DNA from: an uncultured Campylobacterales bacterium
GTDB taxonomy: Bacteria > Campylobacterota > Campylobacteria > Campylobacterales > Sulfurimonadaceae
Length of the DNA stretch: 47,666 nucleotides
Direction of reading: 5' to 3'
Assembly (NCBI GenBank): GCA_903892995.1
Contig: CAITKP010000018.1
Span: 1-47,666, forward strand
The position numbers and the translations under genes were made by a program. This document shows, in pieces, positions 26,021-35,344 of this stretch (position 1 is its first letter; each line of letters starts with the position of its first letter). Under the pieces are notes generated by a model, which was not told the origin of the DNA, ran no database searches, and was given only the letters and a program-made list of their open reading frames with translations.

Positions 26021-26944
26021 TTATCTATTAAGCTTTGATTTAGAAGATTTTTCACAATATGAAAGTGCAATCCCCTCGCGCAGTCCATCATCAATAACGA
26101 TCGCTTGAGTAAATTCTAAAAGTTCATAGAGTTTTTGAACAATGATAATTCCGGCAATAATAAGTTCTTCTCGCCCTACTCCTGCGTAAAATGATCTCTC
26201 ATTTTCATCCATCTTCAAAAGATCTTGCAGAGTTTTTTGACAACCCTCTTTATCCAAAATATAGCCATTGATTTTTGATGCATCATAAGAAGCATAATTC
26301 ATCCCTTGCAAATAAGCTGCTATAGTCGTGGGGGTTCCAGCAGTTTGGATAAAGTTTTGCGGTTTGCCAACTTTGTTGTAATACTCTTTTACAAATTCTC
26401 TCACACTGACTAAAAGTTTTTCAAGATTTTCTTGCATCTCTTGAATATTTGTCGAGGACTCAGAAAGTGTAACTATACCGATATTGAAACTTTTTGATGT
26501 GAGTATTCCATTGGAGTAAAAGATGATCTCAGTTGAGCCACCACCGATGTCGGTAAGAACAAAAGAAGAGGATGAAAGATTTAAGATATCTAGCCTATTT
26601 TTGACAGCTTTTGCCGTTAAAAGCGCCTCTTCATCGCCGCTAATTATTTCAAATTTTATACTTGTTTGATTCAAAATTTCTTTTAAAATCTCACCAGAGT
26701 TTTCTGCTTGACGAGCGGCTTCTGTTGTATATGCCACAACTTCATGCTCTGAAAAATTAAGTTTTTTATCCGCTACATGTAAGGCTTCAATAATGCGCAT
26801 TAAAGCTTTTTCATTAATCATTTTGTTTACATGTAAGCCATCTGCGGTTCGAACAACTGTTTCGTATTCGCTACCAAAAACCTTTTTCTCACAATCATAT
26901 ACAATACACCGAAGTGTATTAGAGCCTAGATCTACCGCAATCAT
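26021..26944 (-). CDS. Ppx/GppA family phosphatase
   Basis: The product has 307 residues, the length of the short one-domain-pair members. The ASKHA fold signatures are clear: AVDLGSNTLRCIVYD at the N-terminus, YTTEAARQAENSGE, ISGDEEALLTAKAV and LTDIGGGSTEI. The family hydrolyses polyphosphate or the 5' phosphate of pppGpp; which one applies here is not decidable from sequence, and the long C-terminal domain of E. coli Ppx is missing. It begins 2 nt after ilvA on the same strand. One exact palindrome copy (26827-26836) and one with a mismatch (26773-26782) lie within 65 bp, both as Leu-His-Val. Confidence 0.88.
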   Translation of the reverse strand: MIAVDLGSNTLRCIVYDCEKKVFGSEYETVVRTADGLHVNKMINEKALMRIIEALHVADKKLNFSEHEVVAYTTEAARQAENSGEILKEILNQTSIKFEIISGDEEALLTAKAVKNRLDILNLSSSSFVLTDIGGGSTEIIFYSNGILTSKSFNIGIVTLSESSTNIQEMQENLEKLLVSVREFVKEYYNKVGKPQNFIQTAGTPTTIAAYLQGMNYASYDASKINGYILDKEGCQKTLQDLLKMDENERSFYAGVGREELIIAGIIIVQKLYELLEFTQAIVIDDGLREGIALSYCEKSSKSKLNR

Positions 26945-26946
26945 CT

Positions 26947-28158
26947 TTAGTTGATATACCGACTGAGGTATCCCTCGCTTTGAAGAACGGAGCGGATCTG
27001 CTCTTGATGCTCTTCCCCTTTTGTTTCCAAATGGATAGTGACATTTGCATCACCATAATCAAGTGAGATAGAGGTTCGATCATAAGCGATATGAACGATA
27101 TTTGTATTGAGCTCTTTGAGTATCTCTGTAAGACGCATCAGTGAACCGGGTTTATCCACTAAAGTTACAGTGATCTTCATCTTTCTGCTTGATTTTATAA
27201 GCCCTTTTTCGATGATAACTGAAAGAAGTGTGACATCCACATTTCCACCGCTAAGGACTACGCCTACTTTTTTGCCTTTAAGCTCTGGAAGCTCATTATG
27301 CAAAAGCGCTGCAACTCCAACAGCTCCAGCACCCTCAACCACAAGTTTTTGACGCTCTAAAAGATAAAGTATCGCACTTGCTATCTCTTCATCATCCACA
27401 CCGATAAACTTATCTACATTTTCCAAAATATGTGAAAGTGTGATTGATGAGCAGTCACGCACAGCGATTCCATCAGCGATAGTGCGTACTGAAAGTGAGT
27501 CAACTGCGCGTCCAAGCTCATAAGAGTTTTTCAGTGCAGGAGCACCTTTTGCGCTTACTCCAATCACTTGAATATGAGGATTGATACTCTTAAAAGCTTT
27601 TGCCATTCCAGAGATCAGACCGCCACCACCAACGGGGATAAGAACTGCATCAAGGTCTTGAGCCTCTTCTAAAATCTCCAAAGCGACAGTTCCCTGACCT
27701 GCCATCACTTCATCATCTTCAAAAGGATGAACAAAAACTAAAGAGTTTTCTTCCCCAAATTTACGAGCATAGGCATAAGCTTCATCATAATTTGAACCTG
27801 CTAAGATAACAGTCGCACCATAATGTCTCACGCCATTTATCTTTGTAAGCGGTGTGGACTCTGGCATAATAATCGTAGCGTTGATACCAAATTTTTGAGC
27901 AGAAAACGCCACGCCTTGCGCATGATTTCCAGCACTTGCTGCAACGACACCGCTTGCTCTTTGATCATCGTTCAAAGATGCTATTTTGTTATAAGCACCA
28001 CGTATTTTAAATGCACCTGTAACTTGAAGATTCTCTTTTTTTAAGTACACTTCACAACCCGAAGCTTCACTCAAATATGGCGCATAAGAGAATGGAGTGT
28101 TAACAACTATCTCTTTTATGCGCTCTTTTGCTTCATATATTGATTTTAAATCTAACAA
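26947..28158 (-). CDS. ilvA: Threonine ammonia-lyase (threonine dehydratase)
   Basis: The product has 403 residues. A fold II PLP domain has the lysine in GAFKIRGAYNKI and a GGGGLISG phosphate loop. A single C-terminal ACT-like domain (KITVTLVDKPGSLMRLTEIL) follows. It deaminates threonine to 2-oxobutyrate, the first step to isoleucine. This short form with one ACT domain is common outside enterobacteria. Its neighbourhood with ilvB and ilvH supports the biosynthetic role. Confidence 0.93.
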   Translation of the reverse strand: MLDLKSIYEAKERIKEIVVNTPFSYAPYLSEASGCEVYLKKENLQVTGAFKIRGAYNKIASLNDDQRASGVVAASAGNHAQGVAFSAQKFGINATIIMPESTPLTKINGVRHYGATVILAGSNYDEAYAYARKFGEENSLVFVHPFEDDEVMAGQGTVALEILEEAQDLDAVLIPVGGGGLISGMAKAFKSINPHIQVIGVSAKGAPALKNSYELGRAVDSLSVRTIADGIAVRDCSSITLSHILENVDKFIGVDDEEIASAILYLLERQKLVVEGAGAVGVAALLHNELPELKGKKVGVVLSGGNVDVTLLSVIIEKGLIKSSRKMKITVTLVDKPGSLMRLTEILKELNTNIVHIAYDRTSISLDYGDANVTIHLETKGEEHQEQIRSVLQSEGYLSRYIN

Positions 28159-28167
28159 AGAGTTTTC

Positions 28168-28593
28168 CTACATATTGCGATGGTCAACCATCGCGCACTG
28201 GTTTTGAACCACTTTCATTCCTGCATCTTTTGCTTTTTGTGCCGCTTCATTGTTTACGATTCCAGCTTGTGCCCAAAATACTTTTACATCGCCACGTTTT
28301 ATACAAGCATCAGCCACAGCATCAAGGGCATCAGGTTTGCGAAAAATATCGACCATATCTACAGCAAATGGAATCTCTTCTAATGATTTATACACTTTTT
28401 CGCCAAGGATTTCATCCCCTTTTGGATAAACAGGAACTATTTTATAGCCCTTACTTTGTAAATATGCAGCAACTCTGTGGCTATCTTTATCTGGATCTGG
28501 AGAGAGTCCTAAAACAGCAATCGTTTTAACTGTTTCAAATATCTCTTTTATCTCAGCTTTGTTTGAATTAATTGTTGGAAATTGGCACTCCAT
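28168..28593 (-). CDS. CoA-binding domain protein (YccU-like)
   Basis: The product has 141 residues and is a single Rossmann CoA-binding domain: IAVLGLSPDPDKDSHRVAAYL, VPVYPKGDEILGEKVYKSL and the VWAQxGIxNxEA-type motif (FWAQAGIVNNEAA). It resembles the CoA-binding part of succinyl-CoA ligase alpha but lacks the catalytic part. Such stand-alone proteins bind CoA or acyl-CoA; their role is unknown. It is 9 nt upstream of ilvA on the same strand. Confidence 0.85.
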   Translation of the reverse strand: MECQFPTINSNKAEIKEIFETVKTIAVLGLSPDPDKDSHRVAAYLQSKGYKIVPVYPKGDEILGEKVYKSLEEIPFAVDMVDIFRKPDALDAVADACIKRGDVKVFWAQAGIVNNEAAQKAKDAGMKVVQNQCAMVDHRNM

Positions 28594-28643
28594 AAAATAT
28601 CCTTTTCATCTTATTGTGCAAATTATATAATAAATAGACTTTT

Positions 28644-28661
28644 GAGGAGCATAAGCTCCTC
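28644..28661 (-). terminator. Hairpin just after dnaE
   Basis: GAGGAGC and GCTCCTC pair with a 4-nt loop directly after the dnaE stop. On the reverse strand AAAAGTCTATTTATT follows, so the T-run is weak. It separates dnaE from the CoA-binding gene. Confidence 0.55.
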
Positions 28662-28662
28662 A

Positions 28663-31600
28663 TCATAATATATTGATAAATTCTAACCTGTTTAGCTCTT
28701 CAAGGATGGAGTTATCCACGCCTATTGCTGAGTCTATGAGTACATTTTGTAGTTTTGAAACTATACTCAATTTCAACGAGCGGCGTCCGGGATGCGCTCT
28801 TACAAGTGTGTAAAGTTCTTCAAGCTCTTTTGTAGAATCATTGAGACGAATGCTTACATGTAAAGGTTCTTGAGGTTTTTCCACAACAGTTGTTTTTACT
28901 TTCTTAGACTCTTTTTTCGCTTCTTTGAGTGAAAGCACTTTTAAAACAGAGATACGCGTAAACATCTCTGTATGCGTTACTTTGACTTTAAAAGCCACAG
29001 GTTCTTCGAGGTTCATCGCAATAAGCTCTTCTAGCTTATCCGAAAAGAGCATCATCTCGATATTGCCATGAAAATCCATCAGCGTGACGATGCCAAAAGC
29101 ATTGCCCTTTTTAGAGACTTTTTTTTGTATATCCTCTACTTTTCCTATAAATATTGCCGTTGAACCATCGCCAATATTTTCTATCTCAGAAGAGAGCGAA
29201 TAACTCAGCTCATCCATCTCTTTTCTGTAGCTATCGAGTGGATGACCTGAAACATAAAATCCAAGTGTATTTTTTTCAAACTCTAAAATCTCTTTGAGTT
29301 CATACTCATCTGAGTTTTTAAGGTTTAGTTTCACCTCGGTAATCTCTGCATCATCTCCAAAGAGGCTTCCCATCGCATTTTTCTTTGCGTCATTGGCTTT
29401 TTTACCAGTTTCTACAAGCAGATCTATTTGATCTAAAAGTGCTTTTCTTGAAAATCCAAATCTGTCAAAGCCTCCCGCCTTGATGATAGACTCGATGACG
29501 CGTTTGTTAACCTTTTGCGACTCGATACGGTTAACAAAATCCTCCATTGAAGCAAACTCACCGCCCTCTTTTATCACCTCCAAAATAGAGACAACAGCCG
29601 CACTTCCAACCCCTTTAATCGCACCAAGACCAAATAAAATAACATCTTGTCCATCTTTTTCTATGGCTGAAAACTCTAACTGAGATTTATTGATATCAGG
29701 CGGTGAGAGTGTAATGCCCATATGTTTGACTTCGTCGATATATTTTACGACTTTGTCTGTATTATCTTTCTCGCTTGTAAGGAGTGCTGCCATAAACTCA
29801 TTTGGATAGTAGCACTTGAGCCATGCAGTTTGAAAAGTAATCATCGCATACGCAGCTGAGTGGGATTTGTTAAAACCGTACCCTGCAAACTTTTCAATCA
29901 GATCAAAGAGTTCAGAGGCTTTTTTGTAATCATACCCTTGCCCTGCTGCTCCACTTGCAAACTCGTCGTTGTAAACTGACATATCTTTTTTCTTACCCAT
30001 CGCACGGCGGATAATATCCGAGTATCCAAGAGAGAAGCCACCAATAGTCTGAACAATCTGCATGACCTGTTCTTGATAAACGATGACTCCATAAGTGTTT
30101 TTAAGGATCGGTTCCATCGCATCAAAAGTGTATGTGATCGCTTCACGTCCATGTTTACGTTCGATAAAGCTATCAAGCATCCCAGACTCCATCGGCCCTG
30201 GACGATAAAGTGCCAAAACCGCGACTAAATCCTCGAAACTATCGGGTTTGAGACGTTTGTTCAAGTCTTGCATTCCGCTTGACTCTATCTGAAACATCCC
30301 AATCGTATCGCCGCTGCGAATAATGTCATACACTTTTTGGTCATTCTCATCGATAGCATGCCAATCGATATTTTTGTCATATCGAAACTTGATAAGTTTA
30401 ATGGCATTGTCGATTACATCTAGCGTTTTAAGTCCCAAGAAGTCGAATTTGATTAAATCAACATCTTCGAGATAGTTCAGCGAATACTGCGTGACAAAAG
30501 TATCCTCGCCTGATGGTTTATAAATAGGAGTCTTTTTCCAAAGCTCCTCATTTGAGATCACAACTCCTGCGGCGTGCATTCCAGAGTTGCGTTTGAGCCC
30601 TTCGAGTTTTTTGCTAAACTCCCAAACACGTGCGGCTTGTGGATCTGTTTCAATGAGCTCTACAAGTTTTGGCTCTTTTTGATACGCTCCCTCGATAAAC
30701 TCACCTTTTTTGCTTTTTCCATTGAGTGTGATTCCAAGTTCATCAGGGATAAGTTTTGCCATTTTGTCCGCTTGTGAGAGTGGCATATCCAAAACTCTCG
30801 CAACATCACGAATGACTCCTTTTGCTAGAAGTGAACCAAAAGTGATGATTTGAGCGACTTGATTGCGTCCATATTTTTGTACAACATACTCAATAATCTC
30901 GCCGCGGCGAGCCTGCATAAAGTCCATATCGATATCGGGCATACTCACACGTTCAGGATTTAAGAAACGCTCAAAAAGAAGATCATATTTCATCGGATCG
31001 ATATCGGTAATCTCTAAGCTATACGCAACCAAACTCCCCGCCGCAGACCCACGTCCCGGCCCGACTGCTATGCCCATCTCTTTTGCAACTTTCACGAAAT
31101 CCCAAACGATAAGCATATATCCTGGAAACTTCATGGAGTTGATGACATCCATCTCAAATTCTAATCTTGCTCTGTACTCTTCATGCTTTTGCTCTGGTAC
31201 ATGCACAAGACGTTTATCAAGTCCATTGCGACAACAATAGATAAAATACTCCGCATCATTTTTATCAGCAGCACTTTTGTAAGCTCTTTTTTCATCTTTT
31301 GAAGCGCTTACATGTAAGGGTTCATCATCTGTATTATCGATATTTAAACCATCGTTTTTTGAATATTCTGGAGTAAATTTAAAGTTTGGAGGCGTTGGAT
31401 CACCGAGTTTAAGCTCTAAAACGCATTTATCTACGATCTCTTGCGTATGTTCAAGAGCTTCGGGAATATCTGCAAAAAGGCGTGCCATCTGCTGGGGAGA
31501 TTTGAGATAAAACTCATGGACAGAGTGGCGCATGCGTTTTGGATCATCATAGAGTTTATTCATCCCGATACACATAAATGCTTCATGATATTGTGCATCA

Positions 31601-32268
31601 CCTGGGTAAGTGTAGTGCGTGTCGTTTGTAGCAACTACTTTTATATCAAGCTCACGAGAGAGTTTTAAAACCTGTTCATCGATAAACATTTGATCGCTTA
31701 TGCCATGACGCATCAATTCAAGATAAAAATCTTCTCCAAACATCTCTTTATACTCAAGTGCGACAGCTTTTGCGCCTTCATATCCAAGCGCTCCATTTTT
31801 GACATTGCGTTCATTTTGCAGATTTAAGTGCCAATTCACCTCACCTTGAAGGCATGCAGAGGTACAGATGAGTCCCTCGCTATGTTCACGAAGCTCTTTT
31901 TTGTTGATGCGGGGAAAATAGTAAAAGCCATCTATAAATGCTTTAGATGAAAGATACATAAGGTTTTTATAACCGATCTCATTTTTTGCGAAAAGACAGA
32001 CGTGAAAGCGCTGTTTTGTAGATTTATCATCTATCTCCTCGGCATTATGGATATAGCCTTCCATCCCGATGATAGGCTTCAGCCCTGCTCCCTTCATCTG
32101 ATGATAAAAATCGATCGCACCAAACATATTGCCATGATCTGTCATAGCAATAGATGTCATTCCGAGCTCTTTAGCACGCTCTACAAGATTTGAAATTTTA
32201 TTTGCTCCATCAAGTAAAGAGTATTCCGTATGGAGATGAAGATGGGTAAAGGATGGTTTTTTGCTCAA
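28663..32268 (-). CDS. dnaE: DNA polymerase III alpha subunit
   Basis: The product has 1201 residues from a TTG start with AGGC upstream. The order is PHP domain (FTHLHLHTEYSLLDGANKI, AMTDHGN), palm with GPGRGSAAGSLVAY and catalytic PDIDMDF, fingers, helix-hairpin-helix region, and an OB domain near 1020-1100. It is the replicative polymerase. Two exact palindrome copies lie in low-conservation stretches: 31308-31317 (Leu-His-Val near residue 319, inside an acidic insertion between PHP and polymerase core) and 28854-28863 (near residue 1137, after the OB domain). Confidence 0.97.
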   Translation of the reverse strand: MSKKPSFTHLHLHTEYSLLDGANKISNLVERAKELGMTSIAMTDHGNMFGAIDFYHQMKGAGLKPIIGMEGYIHNAEEIDDKSTKQRFHVCLFAKNEIGYKNLMYLSSKAFIDGFYYFPRINKKELREHSEGLICTSACLQGEVNWHLNLQNERNVKNGALGYEGAKAVALEYKEMFGEDFYLELMRHGISDQMFIDEQVLKLSRELDIKVVATNDTHYTYPGDAQYHEAFMCIGMNKLYDDPKRMRHSVHEFYLKSPQQMARLFADIPEALEHTQEIVDKCVLELKLGDPTPPNFKFTPEYSKNDGLNIDNTDDEPLHVSASKDEKRAYKSAADKNDAEYFIYCCRNGLDKRLVHVPEQKHEEYRARLEFEMDVINSMKFPGYMLIVWDFVKVAKEMGIAVGPGRGSAAGSLVAYSLEITDIDPMKYDLLFERFLNPERVSMPDIDMDFMQARRGEIIEYVVQKYGRNQVAQIITFGSLLAKGVIRDVARVLDMPLSQADKMAKLIPDELGITLNGKSKKGEFIEGAYQKEPKLVELIETDPQAARVWEFSKKLEGLKRNSGMHAAGVVISNEELWKKTPIYKPSGEDTFVTQYSLNYLEDVDLIKFDFLGLKTLDVIDNAIKLIKFRYDKNIDWHAIDENDQKVYDIIRSGDTIGMFQIESSGMQDLNKRLKPDSFEDLVAVLALYRPGPMESGMLDSFIERKHGREAITYTFDAMEPILKNTYGVIVYQEQVMQIVQTIGGFSLGYSDIIRRAMGKKKDMSVYNDEFASGAAGQGYDYKKASELFDLIEKFAGYGFNKSHSAAYAMITFQTAWLKCYYPNEFMAALLTSEKDNTDKVVKYIDEVKHMGITLSPPDINKSQLEFSAIEKDGQDVILFGLGAIKGVGSAAVVSILEVIKEGGEFASMEDFVNRIESQKVNKRVIESIIKAGGFDRFGFSRKALLDQIDLLVETGKKANDAKKNAMGSLFGDDAEITEVKLNLKNSDEYELKEILEFEKNTLGFYVSGHPLDSYRKEMDELSYSLSSEIENIGDGSTAIFIGKVEDIQKKVSKKGNAFGIVTLMDFHGNIEMMLFSDKLEELIAMNLEEPVAFKVKVTHTEMFTRISVLKVLSLKEAKKESKKVKTTVVEKPQEPLHVSIRLNDSTKELEELYTLVRAHPGRRSLKLSIVSKLQNVLIDSAIGVDNSILEELNRLEFINIL

Positions 32269-32295
32269 AATTATTGCCTATAAAAAAAGTCATTG

Positions 32296-32301
32296 ATTAT
32301 A
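32296..32301 (-). promoter_or_regulatory. Candidate -10 element of dnaE
   Basis: TATAAT on the reverse strand, about 28 nt before the TTG start, in a 105-bp interval with no gene. Confidence 0.5.
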
Positions 32302-32373
32302 TTCACTTGTTCATAAAAATCAGGTTTAATCACTCAAGTCACACATTTGTTAAATTTTATTCCCATAAGCAGT

Positions 32374-32778
32374 TTAAAAGGTCGTTCTCACACATCTGAC
32401 ATGTGAAGTATCACATTTGTCATTATGAAAAAGGTGTCCACTTCTCATATGGATAGCCCAAGCCTCAGAGTCATCTTCTTTAAACTCTTCACTTGTCCAA
32501 TAATCATTCTCATTGCTATATTGAAATTTTTTTTCATCACTAGGATTTTGAACAACTAAGATAATCGATTGGAGTTCTGATATAGTTGGAAGCCGCCAAT
32601 CGCGATGCCCTGCTAATTTCAGTGAACGGCAATAGGACCGAGACATAGACCATTTTTCCTCTTTCTCTTGAGCACTTTGAGTATCCTGCCACTCTAAATG
32701 ATGCTCATTATCAAGAAAACTTCCCTCTTGTGCAAAAAGAGATGAAAAAAAGATCAAAAATGAGAAAATATATTTCAT
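32374..32778 (-). CDS. Exported DUF1566 (Lcl-like C-terminal) protein
   Basis: The product has 134 residues. A short signal peptide (about 1-17, ending SLFA-Q) is followed by one DUF1566 domain with hallmark stretches: WSMSRSYCRSLKLAGHRDWRLPTISELQSI, YWTSEEF and HVRCVR. Three Cys residues could form a disulfide. The domain is found in secreted and surface proteins, including the collagen-like Lcl of Legionella, but its role here is unknown. It stands alone with its own TATAAT-like element upstream. Confidence 0.8.
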   Translation of the reverse strand: MKYIFSFLIFFSSLFAQEGSFLDNEHHLEWQDTQSAQEKEEKWSMSRSYCRSLKLAGHRDWRLPTISELQSIILVVQNPSDEKKFQYSNENDYWTSEEFKEDDSEAWAIHMRSGHLFHNDKCDTSHVRCVRTTF

Positions 32779-32881
32779 TGAAAATTCACTTGGATAAAGA
32801 TAAATAAAATTATAAAGATTGATTCTTAAAATAGCGGTTGAAATTTTACGGGAGAGAAGAAGTTTTTAAAATAGAGTAAGC

Positions 32882-32897
32882 AGCCCAAAAATGGGCT
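32882..32897 (-). terminator. Hairpin after the DUF302 lipoprotein gene
   Basis: AGCCCA and TGGGCT pair with a 4-nt A/T loop, 15 nt beyond the stop codon. The following sequence is only moderately T-rich. Confidence 0.45.
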
Positions 32898-32911
32898 AGC
32901 GTACAAAGTGA

Positions 32912-33499
32912 TTAGAAATCACCCTTTGCAGCTCTTTCTGGAATCTCTTCCATAGCTTTTTTAACTAAAAGTGCAGAATCTAACATCTCTTTTGGAAGTG
33001 TTTTTCCGCCATAAATTGCAAGAGCCATATCCATACTAACAAGGTATGCATCACCATTTCCATATTCAACATACATAATTCTACATGGCATAAAACCACC
33101 GTAGTAACGAGAGTAGTTTAAGAATACTTTAGCTGTTGTAAGATTACATAAAGACCAAATTCTAGCCTCTTTTACTTCAGTTGGTGCTGCATCCTCTTTT
33201 GTGTACATTTTAACATAGTTCGTCAAACGCATATTATATTCATCAGTAAGTACAGTGATTGATTCTTTGATATCATCACCTTTGATACCTTTTTGAACTT
33301 TCCACTCTTTCATCATTGCAAATGCTGGATCACCAGATTCAGTCAATTTTGTAAACATATTATCAAACGCTGGCATAGCACCAGGATCTAATTTGTGTTG
33401 TTGCGTTACTGCTGTCCAACCCATATGCATTGTTGAACATCCACTCATTGTTAAAACCATAGCTAGTGCAAAAGCTGCACCCAAAACTTTTTTTACCAT
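32912..33499 (-). CDS. DUF302 domain lipoprotein
   Basis: The product has 195 residues. The signal peptide ends in lipobox LTMSGC with the acylated Cys at position 21, so it should be anchored in a membrane facing the periplasm. The C-terminal half fits DUF302: an NLTTAKVFLNYSRYYGGFMPCRI core followed by VEYGNGDAYLVSMDM. The biochemical role of DUF302 is not established. AGGGAG precedes the ATG, and TACAAT (33577-33582, reverse) is a candidate -10 giving a leader of about 75 nt. Confidence 0.82.
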   Translation of the reverse strand: MVKKVLGAAFALAMVLTMSGCSTMHMGWTAVTQQHKLDPGAMPAFDNMFTKLTESGDPAFAMMKEWKVQKGIKGDDIKESITVLTDEYNMRLTNYVKMYTKEDAAPTEVKEARIWSLCNLTTAKVFLNYSRYYGGFMPCRIMYVEYGNGDAYLVSMDMALAIYGGKTLPKEMLDSALLVKKAMEEIPERAAKGDF

Positions 33500-33736
33500 T
33501 TAAGCTCCCTTTATTTATATCACTTATGTGCTGTAAAAGCTTCTAAAACGATTAGTCTTTCGAAGTCTAGGCAGTAATTGTATAATAGTTAACTTTTCTT
33601 TTTCCTGAAATATTTGATAACTTTTTGATATATAAGCAAGATTAATTATTTACCGCTGTTTGATGCGCTGTGTAGGGGGAAAAGGAAATAATGTGATTCA
33701 TTTTTAGAGATAATAAAAACAAAAACAAACAAAGAA
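33500..33736. other. Intergenic region without a recognisable gene
   Basis: This AT-rich interval holds the candidate promoter of the DUF302 gene on the reverse strand (-10 at 33577-33582). I see no open frame with a ribosome site and no RNA structure I can name. Confidence 0.5.
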
Positions 33737-33758
33737 AATCCCTTACATGTAAGGGATT
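33737..33758 (-). terminator. 22-bp perfect palindrome containing CTTACATGTAAG
   Basis: AATCCC and GGGATT extend the core palindrome to 22 bp, starting 6 nt after the DJ-1 gene stop. On the reverse strand TTCTTTGTTTGTTTTTG follows, a usable T-rich tail. The RNA would fold as a hairpin with the ACATGT region at the tip. Confidence 0.65.
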
Positions 33759-33764
33759 AAAAGA

Positions 33765-34319
33765 TTAACAAAAATCTGCTAAAAGCCCCTCTTTTAGAGC
33801 TGCTTTTTTCTCTTCACCTACAAGAAGGTTTACAATTTCAAGTCCAAAACAGATTGCCGTTGCGGGACCGCGAGAAGTGAGAATATTTTTATCGCTTATG
33901 ACTTTTTGTGTTGCATCGTAACCGTTGTGAGATATCTCCTCTTCAACTGATGGATAACATGTAAACTTCTCTTTTAAAACTCCAGCTTTATCAAGAGCAA
34001 AAGGAGCAGCGCAGATCGCACCGATATGTTTACCTTTTTGATCCATCTCTTTGAGCAAAGATTGTACTTTTGCATCTTCAGCTAAAAGCTTCGTACCGCC
34101 CCATCCACCAGGAAGTACGACCATATCAATATCATCTACAGAGATATTTTTTATACTTAAATCCGCTTTGATAGTAATCCCATTTGCGCCGCGAACTTCA
34201 AAATCATCATCTAAAGAAGCAACGATCACTCTAATCCCTGAACGTCTCACAACATCGATGATAGAAACAGCTTCTATCTCCTCAAAACCCGTTGCCAAAG
34301 GTACTAAAACTACAGCCAT
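33765..34319 (-). CDS. DJ-1/PfpI family protein
   Basis: The product has 184 residues from ATG 34317-34319, preceded by AAGGAGG; a TTG six codons earlier would lie upstream of that ribosome site. The family fold is clear: VLVPLATGFEEIEAV with the conserved Glu, VVLPGGWGG, and the nucleophile Cys103 in GAICAAPFAL. Members act in oxidative or carbonyl stress, some as glyoxalases, chaperones or deglycases; this one looks like the DJ-1/YajL branch. It lies 21 nt after efp and may share its transcript. Confidence 0.87.
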   Translation of the reverse strand: MAVVLVPLATGFEEIEAVSIIDVVRRSGIRVIVASLDDDFEVRGANGITIKADLSIKNISVDDIDMVVLPGGWGGTKLLAEDAKVQSLLKEMDQKGKHIGAICAAPFALDKAGVLKEKFTCYPSVEEEISHNGYDATQKVISDKNILTSRGPATAICFGLEIVNLLVGEEKKAALKEGLLADFC

Positions 34320-34340
34320 CGTGCCCTCCTTAGTCAAAAA

Positions 34341-34907
34341 TTATTTTACTTTTTCTAAATATTCACAATCAACAGTATTTACTTTAATTGTGTCGCCCTC
34401 TAAAATGTGGTAAGGAACTTGAACAACCGCTCCAGTTTCTAGAGTTGCTGGTTTACGGCTTCCACTTGATGTATCACCTTTAAAGTTTGGTGGAGTTTCT
34501 GTAATAACGAGCTCCATAGTTTCAGGAGGTGTTACAGAGATCGCATCGCCTTTGTAAAAGATCATATCAACATTTGTACCATCTTTTAGCCATTTCATCG
34601 CATCATCACACTGCTCATAAGTAAGACCGATTTGATCGTAAGTGTCATTATCCATAAATTGAAGCATCTCGCCATCATCATAAAGATATTGCATTGTTTT
34701 ATATTCAATAACAGGAACTTCAAACTTATCACCTGCGTGAACCGTCTTTTCAATCACTTTTCCATTTAAGAAGCTTTTTACTTTCATACGAACAAACGCC
34801 GCACCTTTTCCTGGTTTAACGTGTTGAAACTCAACTACTTTATATGGTACGTCAGAGATCTCTAAACGTACATTTTTTTTGATATCGCCCATGCCGATTG
34901 TTGCCAT
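34341..34907 (-). CDS. efp: Elongation factor P
   Basis: The product has 188 residues with the three beta-barrel domains of EF-P. The tip loop reads KPGKGAAF, with Lys34 at the place that is beta-lysylated in bacteria with EpmA/EpmB. EF-P rescues ribosomes stalled on polyproline. No modification gene is in the window. TTACATGTAA (34957-34966) lies in the gap upstream. Confidence 0.96.
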   Translation of the reverse strand: MATIGMGDIKKNVRLEISDVPYKVVEFQHVKPGKGAAFVRMKVKSFLNGKVIEKTVHAGDKFEVPVIEYKTMQYLYDDGEMLQFMDNDTYDQIGLTYEQCDDAMKWLKDGTNVDMIFYKGDAISVTPPETMELVITETPPNFKGDTSSGSRKPATLETGAVVQVPYHILEGDTIKVNTVDCEYLEKVK

Positions 34908-34971
34908 AATGTCACCCTAATCTTAAAAAATTTGTGCAATTTTACCTCAAAGAGGCTTACATGTAAAGAAA

Positions 34972-35199
34972 CTACTTTTTAAATGTTCTAATATAAAGCT
35001 CTTCTACTCTAGTTCTCGCCCAAGGCGTTTTTCTTAAAAATTTCAAACATGAACTAATCGTCGGATTTATCAAAAAACATCGGATATCAATACGGTTGCT
35101 AAGCTCTTTAAAGCCGTATTTCTCCACCAAACTCTCCAAAATTTCTTGAAGTTTTATCCCATGCAGAGGATTATTTTTATTTTTTTCTTCTTCACTCAT
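34972..35199 (-). CDS. VF530 family DNA-binding-type protein (DUF2132)
   Basis: The product has 75 residues with the full family pattern: [55 protein letters not shown]. The solved structure of the family prototype suggested DNA binding, but no function is established. AAGGAAG precedes the ATG. Confidence 0.87.
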   Translation of the reverse strand: MSEEEKNKNNPLHGIKLQEILESLVEKYGFKELSNRIDIRCFLINPTISSCLKFLRKTPWARTRVEELYIRTFKK

Positions 35200-35260
35200 T
35201 TTCTTCCTTTAATGGGCAATATTATACTACAACGAAGATATTGTTTAAAAAAAATTCATC

Positions 35261-35272
35261 CTTACATGTAAG
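35261..35272. repeat. Iterated palindrome CTTACATGTAAG upstream of gapA
   Basis: An exact 12-bp copy between the divergent VF530 and gapA genes, about 28 bp before the gapA -10 candidate. It is not followed by a T-run, so it is not an obvious terminator. Confidence 0.6.
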
Positions 35273-35299
35273 AACAAGCACAAATTACTTGGAAATTAT

Positions 35300-35307
35300 T
35301 ATAAAAT
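35300..35307 (+). promoter_or_regulatory. Candidate -10 element of gapA
   Basis: TATAAAAT, about 38 nt before the gapA ATG; AAGGG lies near 35333-35337. Confidence 0.45.
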
Positions 35308-35344
35308 ACGTTTAACAAGTTAAAAATAAATAAAGGGTGTTTTG

